From Gammaproteobacteria bacterium (lineage in GTDB: Bacteria > Pseudomonadota > Gammaproteobacteria > Enterobacterales > Alteromonadaceae): 64,000 nucleotides of DNA. The notes beneath the pieces are model-generated. The model was given only the letters and a program-made list of their open reading frames with translations. It made no database searches and was not told the DNA's origin. Position 1 is the stretch's first letter. Each line of letters begins with the position of its first letter. Location: NCBI GenBank assembly GCA_018222985.1, contig JAAEZG010000003.1:1-64000 (forward strand), in the 5' to 3' direction. The translations under genes and the position numbers were made by a program. Positions 30,440-43,098 of this stretch are shown here, piece by piece.

Positions 30440-31498
30440 TTAGTCCTCCCGAACGGTTACAGCAACACCATCGCGCAGACGCACCATGCCTTCTGTGACT
30501 ATGCGGTCTCCCGGCTTGACGCCGTTAATCACTTCAACGATACCGGGCTTACGACGCCCCAAAGTGACCGGCGTTTGCTTCGCGATATTATTTTCGTCAA
30601 TCACGTACACAAAGCTTTGTTCACTAATTGGAACAATCGCTTTTTCTGGCAAGATCATGGTTTTATCGACACTGCGCAGCAAGTTCACCCGAAGCAACAT
30701 GCCAGGGCGCAGCTTATTGTCGGTATTAGGCAGTACGGCCCGCACTAAAATAGAGCGCGTTAACGGGTCAACCCGCGAGTCAATACTGCGAATTTCGCCG
30801 CGAAACTCTTCCCCTGGGTAGGCACCGCTGCGCGCAGCAACACTTTGCCCAACGCTTAAACTAGCAAAGTAAAGTTCAGGCACATTAAAGTCGAGTTTAA
30901 TTGGGGTGACATCATCTAGCGTAGTAATTTGCTGACCTGGCGACACCAATGAGCCAACACTCACGTGGCGAATACCTAAACGGCCATCAAACGGCGCCAC
31001 AATACGCTTTTGGGCAAGTAAGGTTTCGGCAACTTCCAGTTCAGCAATAATGTTTTTAACCGCGACATCTTGGGTTTCTAGCTGTTGCTGTGAGGCGGCA
31101 TTTTGGCGGCGCAAATCGACCAGACGTTGATACTGCCGGTTGGCTTCAGCTAAACGGAATTTTAATTCCTGAACACGGGCTTTTTCTTCGCGTGAGTCAA
31201 GCTCAACGAGCAAGTCACCTGCTTTGGCCTTATCGCCGTCGTCAAAGTGTACCGCCATAACCACATCTTGAGCTTGCGCCGTTACCACGATAGATTCATT
31301 GGCTTGGGCCGTACCTAAGGCTTCAATGACGTCACGAAACTCGCTCACTTGCGCTGTTTGAATGCGCACAGGCACTGGCTTTTGAGGGCGCTCTTCTTTG
31401 CCCGCATTAGGGTCGGCAAAACCGAAAAAGTACACAGCGGCAGCGGCGATAAGCACCACAACAATGAAAATTGGATTGAAAAGATTTCGTGCGGCCAT
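30440..31498 (-). CDS. RND efflux periplasmic adaptor (membrane fusion protein)
   Basis: The adaptor links the RND permease to an outer-membrane channel. The 352 residues have one N-terminal membrane anchor (about 10-27), a split lipoyl domain (VVTAQAQDVVMAV ... RIVAPFDGRLGIRHVSVG) flanking a helical hairpin, then beta-barrel and membrane-proximal domains. GAGGG precedes the ATG. It is first in the two-gene operon. Confidence 0.94.
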   Translation of the reverse strand: MAARNLFNPIFIVVVLIAAAAVYFFGFADPNAGKEERPQKPVPVRIQTAQVSEFRDVIEALGTAQANESIVVTAQAQDVVMAVHFDDGDKAKAGDLLVELDSREEKARVQELKFRLAEANRQYQRLVDLRRQNAASQQQLETQDVAVKNIIAELEVAETLLAQKRIVAPFDGRLGIRHVSVGSLVSPGQQITTLDDVTPIKLDFNVPELYFASLSVGQSVAARSGAYPGEEFRGEIRSIDSRVDPLTRSILVRAVLPNTDNKLRPGMLLRVNLLRSVDKTMILPEKAIVPISEQSFVYVIDENNIAKQTPVTLGRRKPGIVEVINGVKPGDRIVTEGMVRLRDGVAVTVRED

Positions 31499-31542
31499 AA
31501 ATCCCTCAGGTTACAACGTTGGCTTCATGTCAATATGACTCT

Positions 31543-31587
31543 ATTGTAACCTAGGGATAATATCGGACATCCCCGCTTATCGGACAT
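31543..31587 (-). promoter_or_regulatory. Promoter and direct repeats of the RND efflux operon
   Basis: On the minus strand a -10 TACAAT lies at 31543-31548. Two exact copies of TATCGGACAT (plus-strand sequence; 31561-31570 and 31578-31587) follow upstream with a 17-base period, one overlapping the -35 position. Such a placement suits an activator or repressor of the efflux genes, but no regulator gene adjoins. Confidence 0.45.
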
Positions 31588-31608
31588 TCAACGGGGTTTA
31601 CCGCAAAT

Positions 31609-31625
31609 TTGCCGCCCAGCGGCAA
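31609..31625 (-). terminator. Weak stem-loop after hemE
   Basis: TTGCCGC (31609-31615) and GCGGCAA (31619-31625) pair around three bases, three bases beyond the hemE stop. The following minus-strand tract is AAATTTG rather than a real T-run, so it is at best a weak terminator. Confidence 0.35.
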
Positions 31626-31628
31626 TGC

Positions 31629-32693
31629 TTACTTGTGGTAAGCAGGGCTAAGCTTGTGAACAGCCTCAATAAATGCCCCTGCGTGCTCTGGGTCCACCTC
31701 TGGGTGAATACCATGCCCTAGGTTAAATACATGCCCATGCCCATGCCCATAGCTAGCTAAAATGGTTGCAACTTCTTCTTCAATGCGAGCTGGCGGCGCA
31801 TAAAGTACGCTTGGGTCCATGTTGCCTTGCAAGGCAACCTTGTCATTCACGGCTAACCGCGCGGCACCCAGGTCTGTCGTCCAATCCACACCAAGCGCAT
31901 CGCAACCAGTGGCAGCCATATCGCCTAACCAAGCGCCACCGTTTTTGGTAAACAAAGTTACGGGCACTTCACGGCCGTCTGCATGGCGAGTCAAACCGTC
32001 TACAATTTTCTGCATATAGCCCAATGAAAACTCGCGATAGTCGCGCGGGCTAAGCACACCGCCCCAGGTATCAAAAATCATGACAGCTTGAGCACCTGCG
32101 GCGATTTGTGCGTTTAAGTAGCTGGTTACTGACTGAGCCAGTTTGTCCAGCAACATGTGCATGGCTTGTGGTTCACTAAACATCAGCTTTTTCACTTCGC
32201 TGAAGTTCTTCGTGCTTCCGCCTTCAACCATATAGGTTGCCAACGTCCACGGGCTACCCGAGAAACCAATTAATGGAACTTGGCCATCAAGCTCACGGCG
32301 AATGGTGCGCACGGCGTCCATCACATAGCGAAGCTCTTGTTCTGGGTCGGGGACACCGAGCTTGGCAATGCTGGTAAGGTCACGCACTGGGTGCTTAAAT
32401 TTTGGGCCTTCGCCGGCCTCAAAGTACAAACCTAAGCCCATAGCATCTGGAATGGTTAAAATATCAGAAAACAAAATAGCTGCGTCTAGCGCGAAACGGC
32501 GTAACGGCTGCAATGTCACTTCACAAGCAAGTTCAGGATTTTTACACAAAGCCATGAAGTCACCGGCTTGCTTACGCACTTCACGGTATTCCGGCAGATA
32601 ACGCCCCGCTTGACGCATCATCCAAATTGGCGTGCGCTCAGTAGGCTGGCGTAATAATGCGCGTAAGTACAAGTCGTTTTTCAATTCTGCCAT
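31629..32693 (-). CDS. hemE: Uroporphyrinogen decarboxylase
   Basis: HemE removes four acetate carboxyls from uroporphyrinogen III to form coproporphyrinogen III in heme synthesis. The 354 residues equal the E. coli length and carry the signature [16 protein letters not shown] near the N-terminus, the catalytic aspartate region [13 protein letters not shown], and [17 protein letters not shown]. It lies after nudC on the same strand, preserving the E. coli rsd/nudC-hemE arrangement. Confidence 0.98.
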   Translation of the reverse strand: MAELKNDLYLRALLRQPTERTPIWMMRQAGRYLPEYREVRKQAGDFMALCKNPELACEVTLQPLRRFALDAAILFSDILTIPDAMGLGLYFEAGEGPKFKHPVRDLTSIAKLGVPDPEQELRYVMDAVRTIRRELDGQVPLIGFSGSPWTLATYMVEGGSTKNFSEVKKLMFSEPQAMHMLLDKLAQSVTSYLNAQIAAGAQAVMIFDTWGGVLSPRDYREFSLGYMQKIVDGLTRHADGREVPVTLFTKNGGAWLGDMAATGCDALGVDWTTDLGAARLAVNDKVALQGNMDPSVLYAPPARIEEEVATILASYGHGHGHVFNLGHGIHPEVDPEHAGAFIEAVHKLSPAYHK

Positions 32694-32754
32694 GGTCTTG
32701 AGTATCCCGTGTAAATCTGGTGTGAGTCACCTTTATTTAAGTAAGGCTATTTTA

Positions 32755-33582
32755 TCAGGATTCGGTTTTTCTTTCCTGATCAATTTCAGCTTTTACGCGC
32801 ATAATCAACTTATTGGCAATAGTGCCCTGCCCCGGAATTTTAGGTAACTTATTGATATCAAACCAGCCGCCTTCTTCCAGCTCAAAGGGGTCTATGCGCA
32901 CATCGCCACCAGCCCAGTCGGCAATAAAACCAACCATCAACGAATTCGGAAACGGCCACGACTGGCTGCTCACATAGCGCGGGTTTTTAATATGCACGCC
33001 CGCCTCTTCCATCACTTCGCGTGCTAAGGTTTGCTCCAGCGCTTCGCCAGCTTCAGCAAAGCCGGCAAGTACCGAATAAAGGCCCTCTGGATGGCGCTTT
33101 CCGCGCGCTAACAAAATCTGGTTGTCACGCCGAATAGCCACAATAATGCACGGCGAAATACGTGGATAACAGCGATGTTGGCAACTATGACAATGCATAG
33201 CTAATTCCCAGTCTACGGCCTGCATGCGCGCGCCACAGCGGCCGCAAAAACGGTGAGTGGCTAAAAAGTCTGCCACTTGTTTCGCTCGCGCAGCCATTGC
33301 GAATAACTCATCATCGTCTTCGGTGATCAGTTCGCGAACACTGATAAAGTCGCCAACCGCGCCGAAATTGGTGTCCCCAAAATCAGCGATCACCAAATAA
33401 CAATGCCTTTCGCGCAACTCGCCAATGAATACCGTTTTATATTCACGCAAATCAGGCATCGGCAATTCGCTTAAATAACCGTGAGGTATTTGCTTATCTT
33501 CGGTGACTAAAATGTCGCCAGCAGAAATCACAAACCACCATACGGGTTCGTCTTGTGCAGGTTTTTGGTACGGTTTATTCAT
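32755..33582 (-). CDS. nudC: NADH pyrophosphatase / NAD-RNA decapping hydrolase
   Basis: NudC removes the NAD cap from RNA 5' ends and hydrolyses free NAD(H). The 275 residues contain a four-cysteine zinc ribbon (CGRCG and CHSC), the Nudix box from GFAEAGEALEQ to REVMEEAGV, and SQSWPFPNSLM, a variant of the SQPWPFPxS motif for NAD substrates. It is divergent from rsd. Confidence 0.95.
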   Translation of the reverse strand: MNKPYQKPAQDEPVWWFVISAGDILVTEDKQIPHGYLSELPMPDLREYKTVFIGELRERHCYLVIADFGDTNFGAVGDFISVRELITEDDDELFAMAARAKQVADFLATHRFCGRCGARMQAVDWELAMHCHSCQHRCYPRISPCIIVAIRRDNQILLARGKRHPEGLYSVLAGFAEAGEALEQTLAREVMEEAGVHIKNPRYVSSQSWPFPNSLMVGFIADWAGGDVRIDPFELEEGGWFDINKLPKIPGQGTIANKLIMRVKAEIDQERKTES

Positions 33583-33670
33583 GCGGTATTCACCTGATTG
33601 TGTGAAAAACAGTTGACGCTAGCTTAGCATCATCAGTAGATTGGAAGCTATTCAGCAAACGGAGACAACC

Positions 33671-34141
33671 ATGTTACGACGTAACGAGCAAGCCAAGCAA
33701 CGCTGGGGAGGCGCCCACGCCGCTGTGGATACTTGGTTACATGAACGACAAGCCATGCTCATTGAATATTTCAAATTAGCTGGTTTGCCACCGTATGAAC
33801 GTGATGCCCATGCATTGCCTGCTGCACAGGACGTTAGCAACTTTTGCGGACTGCTCATGGACTATGTGTCGGCTGGTCACTTTGAAATATATGACCAAAT
33901 AATCAGTAATAGCCGTTCCGCGCCGGAGTCTACCCGTGAGCTGGCCGAAGAGCTATTTCCACTCATCAGCGACACCACAGAAATCGCTCTGGACTTCAAT
34001 GACAAATACAGCGAAGTAACGCCTGAGTCTGAGCTGAATGGCTTTGATCGTGACCTATCAAATTTGGGTGAAGCGATTGAGCTACGAATGGAATTTGAAG
34101 ATAAGTTATTAAATACCTTAGAGCAGCATCAGCTACTCTAA
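33671..34141 (+). CDS. rsd: Regulator of sigma-70, Rsd
   Basis: Rsd is a stationary-phase protein that binds sigma-70 and favours alternative sigma factors. GGAGA places the start at the ATG at 33671; the in-frame TTG upstream is unlikely. The 156 residues align with E. coli Rsd: WLHERQAMLIEYFKLAGL matches WLHVRKHLLVAYYNLVG, and LMDYVSAGHFEIYDQI and LGEAIELRMEFEDKLL are conserved. The divergent pairing with nudC-hemE supports the call. Confidence 0.93.
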   Translation: MLRRNEQAKQRWGGAHAAVDTWLHERQAMLIEYFKLAGLPPYERDAHALPAAQDVSNFCGLLMDYVSAGHFEIYDQIISNSRSAPESTRELAEELFPLISDTTEIALDFNDKYSEVTPESELNGFDRDLSNLGEAIELRMEFEDKLLNTLEQHQLL

Positions 34142-34172
34142 GGTCATTGGTAACGTTTTTGGTTACGCTTGA

Positions 34173-34193
34173 GCCAAGCAATTATTGCTTGGC
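34173..34193. terminator. Stem-loop at the rsd/fkpA convergent junction
   Basis: GCCAAGCAA (34173-34181) and TTGCTTGGC (34185-34193) form a perfect 9-bp stem with loop TTA. The loop is the complement of the fkpA stop codon. Neither side has a T-run, so termination is uncertain, but the place between converging genes suits a bidirectional element or an mRNA-end stabiliser. Confidence 0.45.
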
Positions 34194-34961
34194 ATCAACC
34201 TCAACGTCAGGCTGTTCTGGGTCTTCTGGCTGAACCACTTCAAGCAACTCAACTTCAAAAATCAAGGTTGCGTTTGGTGGAATTTGACCGTTGCCTGCGC
34301 CTCGCTCACCGTAAGCAAGATCAGCAGGAATAACGAAACGGTACTTGTCGCCAGCGCTCATTAACTGTACGCCTTCAGTCCAACCAGGAATAACGCGGTT
34401 GAGTGGGAATACAATTGGCTCGCCTCGGTCTACCGAGCTGTCAAACACCTCACCATTAACCAGCGTGCCATGATAGTGTACTTTTACCAAGTCAGTTGCA
34501 GCTGGTGATGCACCACCTTCAGGGCCCTCAGCCATGACTTCGTATTGCAGACCAGATTCAGTAACCTGTACACCTTCTTTTTTGGCGTTTTCTTCTTGGT
34601 ACGCCAAACCTTCTTCTAAGGCTTTGCCGCCAATGACTGAGCTGCGTTGCTCAGCAATTTTAGCCTGCATAGCCATAATCAATTCTTCAGCTTCCGCCTG
34701 AGGAATTTTGGCTTCGCCTTTAATGGCGTCAACAAAACCAGTGATCACGAGTTCACGGTCCAAAACAAATTCTGCTTCGTCTTGGCGATCAAGGGTTTGC
34801 CCTACAAACTCACCTAAGCTTGAACCGAATGCGTAAGCCATTTTCTCTTGTTCAGCTTCTGGTGCAGCTTCACTCACTGGGTATTTCTCTTCTTGCTGCA
34901 TACATCCAGATACTGCAAGCGCGATAACTGCCAGCGCTAATGGCTTTTTAAATTGCTTCAT
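34182..34961 (-). CDS. fkpA: FKBP-type peptidyl-prolyl isomerase, FkpA-like lipoprotein
   Basis: FkpA assists folding of periplasmic and outer-membrane proteins. The 259 residues start with a lipoprotein signal ending AVSGC, unlike soluble E. coli FkpA. They continue with an N-terminal helical dimerisation domain containing YAFGSSLGEF and a C-terminal FKBP domain with VKVHYHGTLVNGEVFDSS, GWTEGVQLM and PPNATLIFEVELL. slyX is next to it in the opposite direction, matching the E. coli fkpA-slyX neighbourhood. An acidic tail (about 245-259) ends the protein. Confidence 0.9.
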   Translation of the reverse strand: MKQFKKPLALAVIALAVSGCMQQEEKYPVSEAAPEAEQEKMAYAFGSSLGEFVGQTLDRQDEAEFVLDRELVITGFVDAIKGEAKIPQAEAEELIMAMQAKIAEQRSSVIGGKALEEGLAYQEENAKKEGVQVTESGLQYEVMAEGPEGGASPAATDLVKVHYHGTLVNGEVFDSSVDRGEPIVFPLNRVIPGWTEGVQLMSAGDKYRFVIPADLAYGERGAGNGQIPPNATLIFEVELLEVVQPEDPEQPDVEVDAKQ

Positions 34962-35048
34962 TTATTGTCTCCAGGATTGAATTCTCTGTCAGAGTAAGTT
35001 GTAATTCGTCGCGCTAAATATACTACACACAATTAGGGGTGTTTGCCT

Positions 35049-35282
35049 ATGGCTGCGCACGATCAAGATGACTTAATGCAACGAATAGCTGATCTCGAAA
35101 GCCAACTGGCTTTTCAAGAAGACACCATCGAAACGTTGAATCAATTAGTAACGCAACAAGCGCGCGAGTTCCAAACTCTTCAGCGTAAGATGCAAGTTTT
35201 AGGCGAAAAGTTCCAACAAATTAATGATCGCCAGGGCGATACGCCGAGCAATCCGGCTGATGAGGTTCCTCCACATTACTAA
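35049..35282 (+). CDS. slyX: SlyX family protein
   Basis: SlyX is a small coiled-coil protein found in many gammaproteobacteria; its function is unknown. The ATG at 35049, preceded by AGGGG, gives 77 residues; an upstream TTG is less likely. A continuous heptad-rich helix runs from about 8 to 58 (RIADLESQLAFQEDTIETLN), and the C-terminus ends PPHY as in other SlyX proteins. Confidence 0.9.
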   Translation: MAAHDQDDLMQRIADLESQLAFQEDTIETLNQLVTQQAREFQTLQRKMQVLGEKFQQINDRQGDTPSNPADEVPPHY

Positions 35283-35350
35283 CTTGCACAAAACTTGACC
35301 CGCCGCGAGCGACCCCGTATAACATTCTTTCTACTTTTTGCGGAGGTCTC

Positions 35351-36244
35351 ATGTCCATTCAACATCCTATTATTGCCGTAACGGGCTCATCTGGTGCAGG
35401 TACCACCACCACCAGCCAAGCTTTACGTCATATATTTCGTTCGTTGGATGTTGAGGCTGCTTGTGTTGAAGGTGATAGCTTTCACCGCTATTCACGGCCG
35501 GAAATGGAACTAGCAATTCGTAAGGCCCAAGAACAAGGTCGCCATATTAGTTACTTCGGCCCAGAAGCCAACGACTTTACCCGTTTAGAAGCTTTGTTCC
35601 GGCAGTATGGCGCAACCGGTAATGGCGAGATTCGCCGTTATTTACACAGTTTTGATGATGCGGTGCCATATAACCAGGTACCCGGTACTTTTACCCCGTG
35701 GGAGCCACTGCCGGCCGATACCGACTTGTTGTTCTATGAAGGCTTGCATGGTGGTGTTGCAGGCGAAGGTTATGACGTCGCACAACATGTTGACCTGCTT
35801 ATCGGCATGGTGCCCATTGTTAACTTAGAATGGATTCAGAAACTTCTGCGTGATACCTCTGAGCGCGGTCATTCGCGCGAAGCTGTTACGCAAAGTATTG
35901 TGCGCAGCATGGAAGACTATATTCACCATATAGTGCCGCAGTTTTCGCGTACCCATATTAACTTTCAACGCGTACCGACCGTCGACACCTCGAACCCGTT
36001 TAGCGCCAAAGATATTCCGTCGCTCGATGAAAGCTTTGTGGTGATTCGTTTTCGCGGCATGAAAAACGTCGATTTCCCATATTATCTGCGCATGATAGAC
36101 GGCGCATTCATGTCACGCATGAACACCTTAGTGGTACCCGGCGGAAAAATGGTATTTGCTATGGAATTAATATTAGCGCCGCTTATTGAAGAAATTCTTG
36201 ATAAACAGCGCAATGGGGGCCACATCGACTGGCTAAGCCGTTAA
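35351..36244 (+). CDS. prkB: Phosphoribulokinase-family kinase PrkB
   Basis: The protein belongs to the phosphoribulokinase/uridine kinase P-loop family; in gammaproteobacteria without a Calvin cycle its substrate is not established. The 297 residues match E. coli PrkB. Visible are a P-loop variant GSSGAGTTTT (residues about 12-21), GDSFHRY and FYEGLHGG. It is near slyX and the OsmC gene yhfA, as in E. coli. Its stop and that of rlmJ share the palindrome TTAA. Confidence 0.92.
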   Translation: MSIQHPIIAVTGSSGAGTTTTSQALRHIFRSLDVEAACVEGDSFHRYSRPEMELAIRKAQEQGRHISYFGPEANDFTRLEALFRQYGATGNGEIRRYLHSFDDAVPYNQVPGTFTPWEPLPADTDLLFYEGLHGGVAGEGYDVAQHVDLLIGMVPIVNLEWIQKLLRDTSERGHSREAVTQSIVRSMEDYIHHIVPQFSRTHINFQRVPTVDTSNPFSAKDIPSLDESFVVIRFRGMKNVDFPYYLRMIDGAFMSRMNTLVVPGGKMVFAMELILAPLIEEILDKQRNGGHIDWLSR

Positions 36245-37083
36245 AGCCAAATCGCTTGATATTCCGCGCCGCGCTCTTGTGCCAGTATGGGCGTTAAGTA
36301 CGCCATAATGTCGTCGGCCTGCTGCGTTAAGCCAAACGGTGGATTGATAAATAGCATGCCACAGCCGTTGAGTTTCGAAGTGTCTTGCGCTTGGCGAATC
36401 AAAATATCCACCGCGAATAACTTTTCAACGCCCGTTATTGCTTTCACTTTTTGATGAAAATCACCCACCGTTAGCGGATCTTTTATCGGGTACCAAACCG
36501 CATATATGCCGTTCGCCCAGCGTTTGACGCCTTCGCGCAAGGCGCGCACCACTTGTTCAAACTCATCCCGCTGCTCAAACGGCGGGTCAATGAGCACCAT
36601 ACCGCGTTTATGAGGCGGGGGCAGCAGCGCTTTAATCGCGCCGTAACCATTGCTCGCTTGCACCTTAATTTGTCGCGCAGTAGGAAATTCTCGAACATTT
36701 TCACTGAGCTCTTGGGCGTCTTGAGGGTGCAACTCGCACAAGGTGAGTTGATCATTAGCCCGTAGGTGCGACGCACTAAACCAAGGCGAGCCGGGATACC
36801 AGCGCAGCTCGTTATCAGGGTTGTGGCTACGCACCATGTCGACATATCGTTGTACGGCCGCAGGTAGGTCATCGCGCACTAGCAAACGCGCAACACCATG
36901 TTCAGCCTCAAGCGTTTTTTGCGCTTGCTCACCGAGCAAGTCATACATGCCCACACCGGCGTGGGTGTCGAGCAGAAAGAACGGTTTATCTTTTTGTTGC
37001 AGATAATCTAATGCAACACACTGAAGGACGTGTTTGACAACATCGGCAAAGTTGCCGGCATGGTAACTATGCCGATAGTTCAT
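36241..37083 (-). CDS. rlmJ: 23S rRNA (adenine-2030-N6)-methyltransferase RlmJ
   Basis: RlmJ methylates A2030 of 23S rRNA. The 280 residues match the family. The N-terminus MNYRHSYHAGNFADVVKH is diagnostic, LLDTHAGVGMYDL is the SAM-binding segment, and LIDPPFEQRDEF carries the catalytic DPPF. It converges on prkB with a four-base overlap. Confidence 0.95.
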   Translation of the reverse strand: MNYRHSYHAGNFADVVKHVLQCVALDYLQQKDKPFFLLDTHAGVGMYDLLGEQAQKTLEAEHGVARLLVRDDLPAAVQRYVDMVRSHNPDNELRWYPGSPWFSASHLRANDQLTLCELHPQDAQELSENVREFPTARQIKVQASNGYGAIKALLPPPHKRGMVLIDPPFEQRDEFEQVVRALREGVKRWANGIYAVWYPIKDPLTVGDFHQKVKAITGVEKLFAVDILIRQAQDTSKLNGCGMLFINPPFGLTQQADDIMAYLTPILAQERGAEYQAIWL

Positions 37084-37094
37084 TGGGGTACCTT

Positions 37095-37538
37095 CTATTC
37101 TTCTTCAATGCTGTAGCTGTGAGTTATTGTGACCGATGCTTCAAGCATTTTCGCAACTGAGCAATATTTATCAGCAGACAATGCAACAGCGCGTTCCACA
37201 TGCTTTTCAGCAACATTGTGGCCGGTTACCACAAAATGTAAATGCACTTTGGTAAAAACAGCCGGCACCGCATCGGCACGCTCGCCATTTACTTCACAGC
37301 GTACGCCAGACACCTGTTGTCGCGCTTTTTCCAAAATGCTGACCACGTCAACCGATGAACAGCCACCAGCAGCCATTAACACAAGCTCCATTGGGCTAGC
37401 TGCGTCTGCTTTGTTACCGTCCATGGTGACGCTATGGCCAGAACCCGAGGTTGCGTCAAAAACCAAGCCTTCACGCCAGTTTACGGTTGCTTTCATTGCT
37501 GCTGCCATTGCCAATTTCTCCTCGTTTTGCAAAGCCAA
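37095..37538 (-). CDS. OsmC family protein, YhfA-like
   Basis: OsmC/Ohr-fold proteins use a cysteine pair to reduce peroxides, although the YhfA branch has no proven substrate. The 147 residues have the two conserved cysteines in AAGGCSSVDVV and DKYCSVAKML. The gene lies between rlmJ and the ast genes, where E. coli has yhfA next to crp. Confidence 0.88.
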   Translation of the reverse strand: MALQNEEKLAMAAAMKATVNWREGLVFDATSGSGHSVTMDGNKADAASPMELVLMAAGGCSSVDVVSILEKARQQVSGVRCEVNGERADAVPAVFTKVHLHFVVTGHNVAEKHVERAVALSADKYCSVAKMLEASVTITHSYSIEEE

Positions 37539-37548
37539 AAAGCTGGGC

Positions 37549-40046
<2,498 letters not shown>

Positions 40047-40090
40047 ATAAGGTCTCCGCCTTCCTTTTTCTTAGCCCAAATTAGCCAGAA

Positions 40091-41349
<1,259 letters not shown>

Positions 41350-41440
41350 GGTGAACTATTTTGTGGCCATATTATTGCAGAAAAAAGCATCGCTGTCGTG
41401 CTCGCGGCGTAGAAAAAACGGGGGATTTCGGTAACTTAAC

Positions 41441-41471
41441 TGGATTTGCACAAGGCGTGCATAAGTATTCA
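41441..41471. promoter_or_regulatory. Possible tandem ARG boxes (ArgR sites)
   Basis: TGCAT-AAGT-ATTCA (41458-41471) matches the ArgR box TGMATNNNNATKCA apart from one G in the A/T-rich centre. A poorer box (41441-41454, left half TGGAT) lies exactly three bases away, the spacing known for tandem ARG boxes. The site lies about 140 bases upstream of argD/astC. Arginine-responsive control is inferred. Confidence 0.4.
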
Positions 41472-41483
41472 ATTCCGGCGGTT

Positions 41484-42071
41484 TTATGCTGAATAGGTAA
41501 GCGTTAAAAAATTTTCAAAAACGTCATGCCCATACTCACTTTCAATCGCTTCTGGGTGGTATTGCACCCCCCAAATAGGCAAGTCGCGATGATGCACCGC
41601 CATAATTTCCCGCTCCCCCTCAGCATTAGTCACCCACGCATCAACAATCAATGTTTCCGGAATGGAGTCGGCAGCTAACAGCAGAGAATGATAGCGAGCC
41701 ACCCGAAAGCTTTGCGGTAGGTTTGCAAATAGCCCCTGACGATTGGTTTCTAACCGAGAGGTTTTACCGTGCATGACCTGCTTGGCCCGCACCACATGGG
41801 CGCCGAACACTTGGCCTATGGCCTGGTGCCCCAAGCACACGCCAAGAATTGGCACCTTACCGGCAAAGGTACGAATTGCTTCTAAGGTAATGCCCGCTTC
41901 ATTCGGCGTGCAAGGCCCGGGCGATATGACAATGCCTGTTAATGGCATGGTGCGCATTTGATCAATACTAATGTGATCGTTGCGCACCACGTCTATTTCC
42001 GCACCAAGCTCGCGAAAATAGCGAGCTACATTGTGGGTAAACGAGTCATAGTTGTCGATGAGTAACAACAT
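41484..42071 (-). CDS. pabA: Glutamine amidotransferase subunit PabA/TrpG
   Basis: The subunit supplies ammonia from glutamine for aminodeoxychorismate (folate) or anthranilate (tryptophan) synthase. The 195 residues begin MLLLIDNYDSFTHNV and contain the catalytic cysteine in GVCLGHQAIG and the His-Glu pair in QYHPEAIESE. The argD-pabA adjacency favours PabA, but a shared role cannot be excluded because no trpE or pabB adjoins. Confidence 0.92.
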   Translation of the reverse strand: MLLLIDNYDSFTHNVARYFRELGAEIDVVRNDHISIDQMRTMPLTGIVISPGPCTPNEAGITLEAIRTFAGKVPILGVCLGHQAIGQVFGAHVVRAKQVMHGKTSRLETNRQGLFANLPQSFRVARYHSLLLAADSIPETLIVDAWVTNAEGEREIMAVHHRDLPIWGVQYHPEAIESEYGHDVFENFLTLTYSA

Positions 42072-42074
42072 AAA

Positions 42075-43079
42075 TTATGGGCGAGGTACAAACCCTATCA
42101 CGTCGTACACCTTGCGCAACGTTTGTGCAGCATGCTCACTGGCAGCGTCCGCACCTTTGGCCATGACTTGATTGAGGTAGTCACGATTGTTTCGCAACTC
42201 GTGATAACGCTGCTGCACAGGTTCTAACATGGCGACCACTGCAGCGGCCGTGTCGCCCTTTAAATGACCGTACATTTTGTCTTCATAGTCGGGCACTAAA
42301 TCGGCAATAGCACGCCCAGTTGCCGCAGACAGAATAGACAATAAATTCGATACGCCTGGTTTTTCTTCGGTATCAAAATAAATTCGCGCCTGCTCGTCTG
42401 AGTCGGTCACTGCACGTTTTAGCTTTTTGGTGATCACTTTCGGGTCTTCTAACAAACCAATAAAGTTATTGGCGTTGTCGTCCGACTTTGACATTTTCTT
42501 GGTTGGGTCTTGCAGACTCATCACACGTGCACCCACTTCCGGAATAAAGGGGTCCGGAATAGTAAATACATCGCCATAAATATTGTTAAAGCGAGTTGCC
42601 ACGTCGCGCGCCAGCTCAAGATGCTGTTTCTGGTCGTTGCCAACAGGTACTTCGTTTGCTTGATACAACAAAATATCGGCAGCCATGAGTGCTGGGTAGG
42701 TAAACAAACCGGCATTAATGTTGTTGGCATGACGGTCAGACTTGTCTTTGAACTGAGTCATGCGGTTTAACTCACCCATTTGGGTGTAGCAATTCAAAAC
42801 CCACGCCAGTTGCGCGTGCTCTGGCACATGAGACTGCACAAAAATAACGCTCTTGTCTGGGTCTAAACCACAGGCCATATAAAGTGCTAAACCGTCGAGG
42901 GTTGCCTCACGCAATGCGACGGGGTCTTGCCGCACAGTAATCGCGTGCAAATCAACGAGCATAAACCGACAGTCATGGGTGTCTTGCATGTTTACCCACT
43001 GGCGCAAGGCGCCAATGTAGTTGCCAATAGAAAGTTGTCCTGATGGCTGACAGCCACTTAATACAATCGGTTTACTCAT
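42075..43079 (-). CDS. trpS: Tryptophanyl-tRNA synthetase
   Basis: TrpS charges tRNA-Trp. The chosen ATG at 43079 yields [16 protein letters not shown] and 334 residues, the E. coli length. The class I motifs are SIGN (HIGH variant) and KKMSKS. The rpe-trpS order follows E. coli rpe-gph-trpS, but gph is missing here. A few bases separate it from pabA downstream. Confidence 0.97.
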   Translation of the reverse strand: MSKPIVLSGCQPSGQLSIGNYIGALRQWVNMQDTHDCRFMLVDLHAITVRQDPVALREATLDGLALYMACGLDPDKSVIFVQSHVPEHAQLAWVLNCYTQMGELNRMTQFKDKSDRHANNINAGLFTYPALMAADILLYQANEVPVGNDQKQHLELARDVATRFNNIYGDVFTIPDPFIPEVGARVMSLQDPTKKMSKSDDNANNFIGLLEDPKVITKKLKRAVTDSDEQARIYFDTEEKPGVSNLLSILSAATGRAIADLVPDYEDKMYGHLKGDTAAAVVAMLEPVQQRYHELRNNRDYLNQVMAKGADAASEHAAQTLRKVYDVIGFVPRP

Positions 43080-43098
43080 GGTTGTTGGGTCCGTTTTT

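Noticed and set aside
36241-36244. TTAA shared by the prkB and rlmJ stop codons as a possible special signal.
   Set aside because: Overlap of convergent stops through TTAA is a simple result of tight packing.
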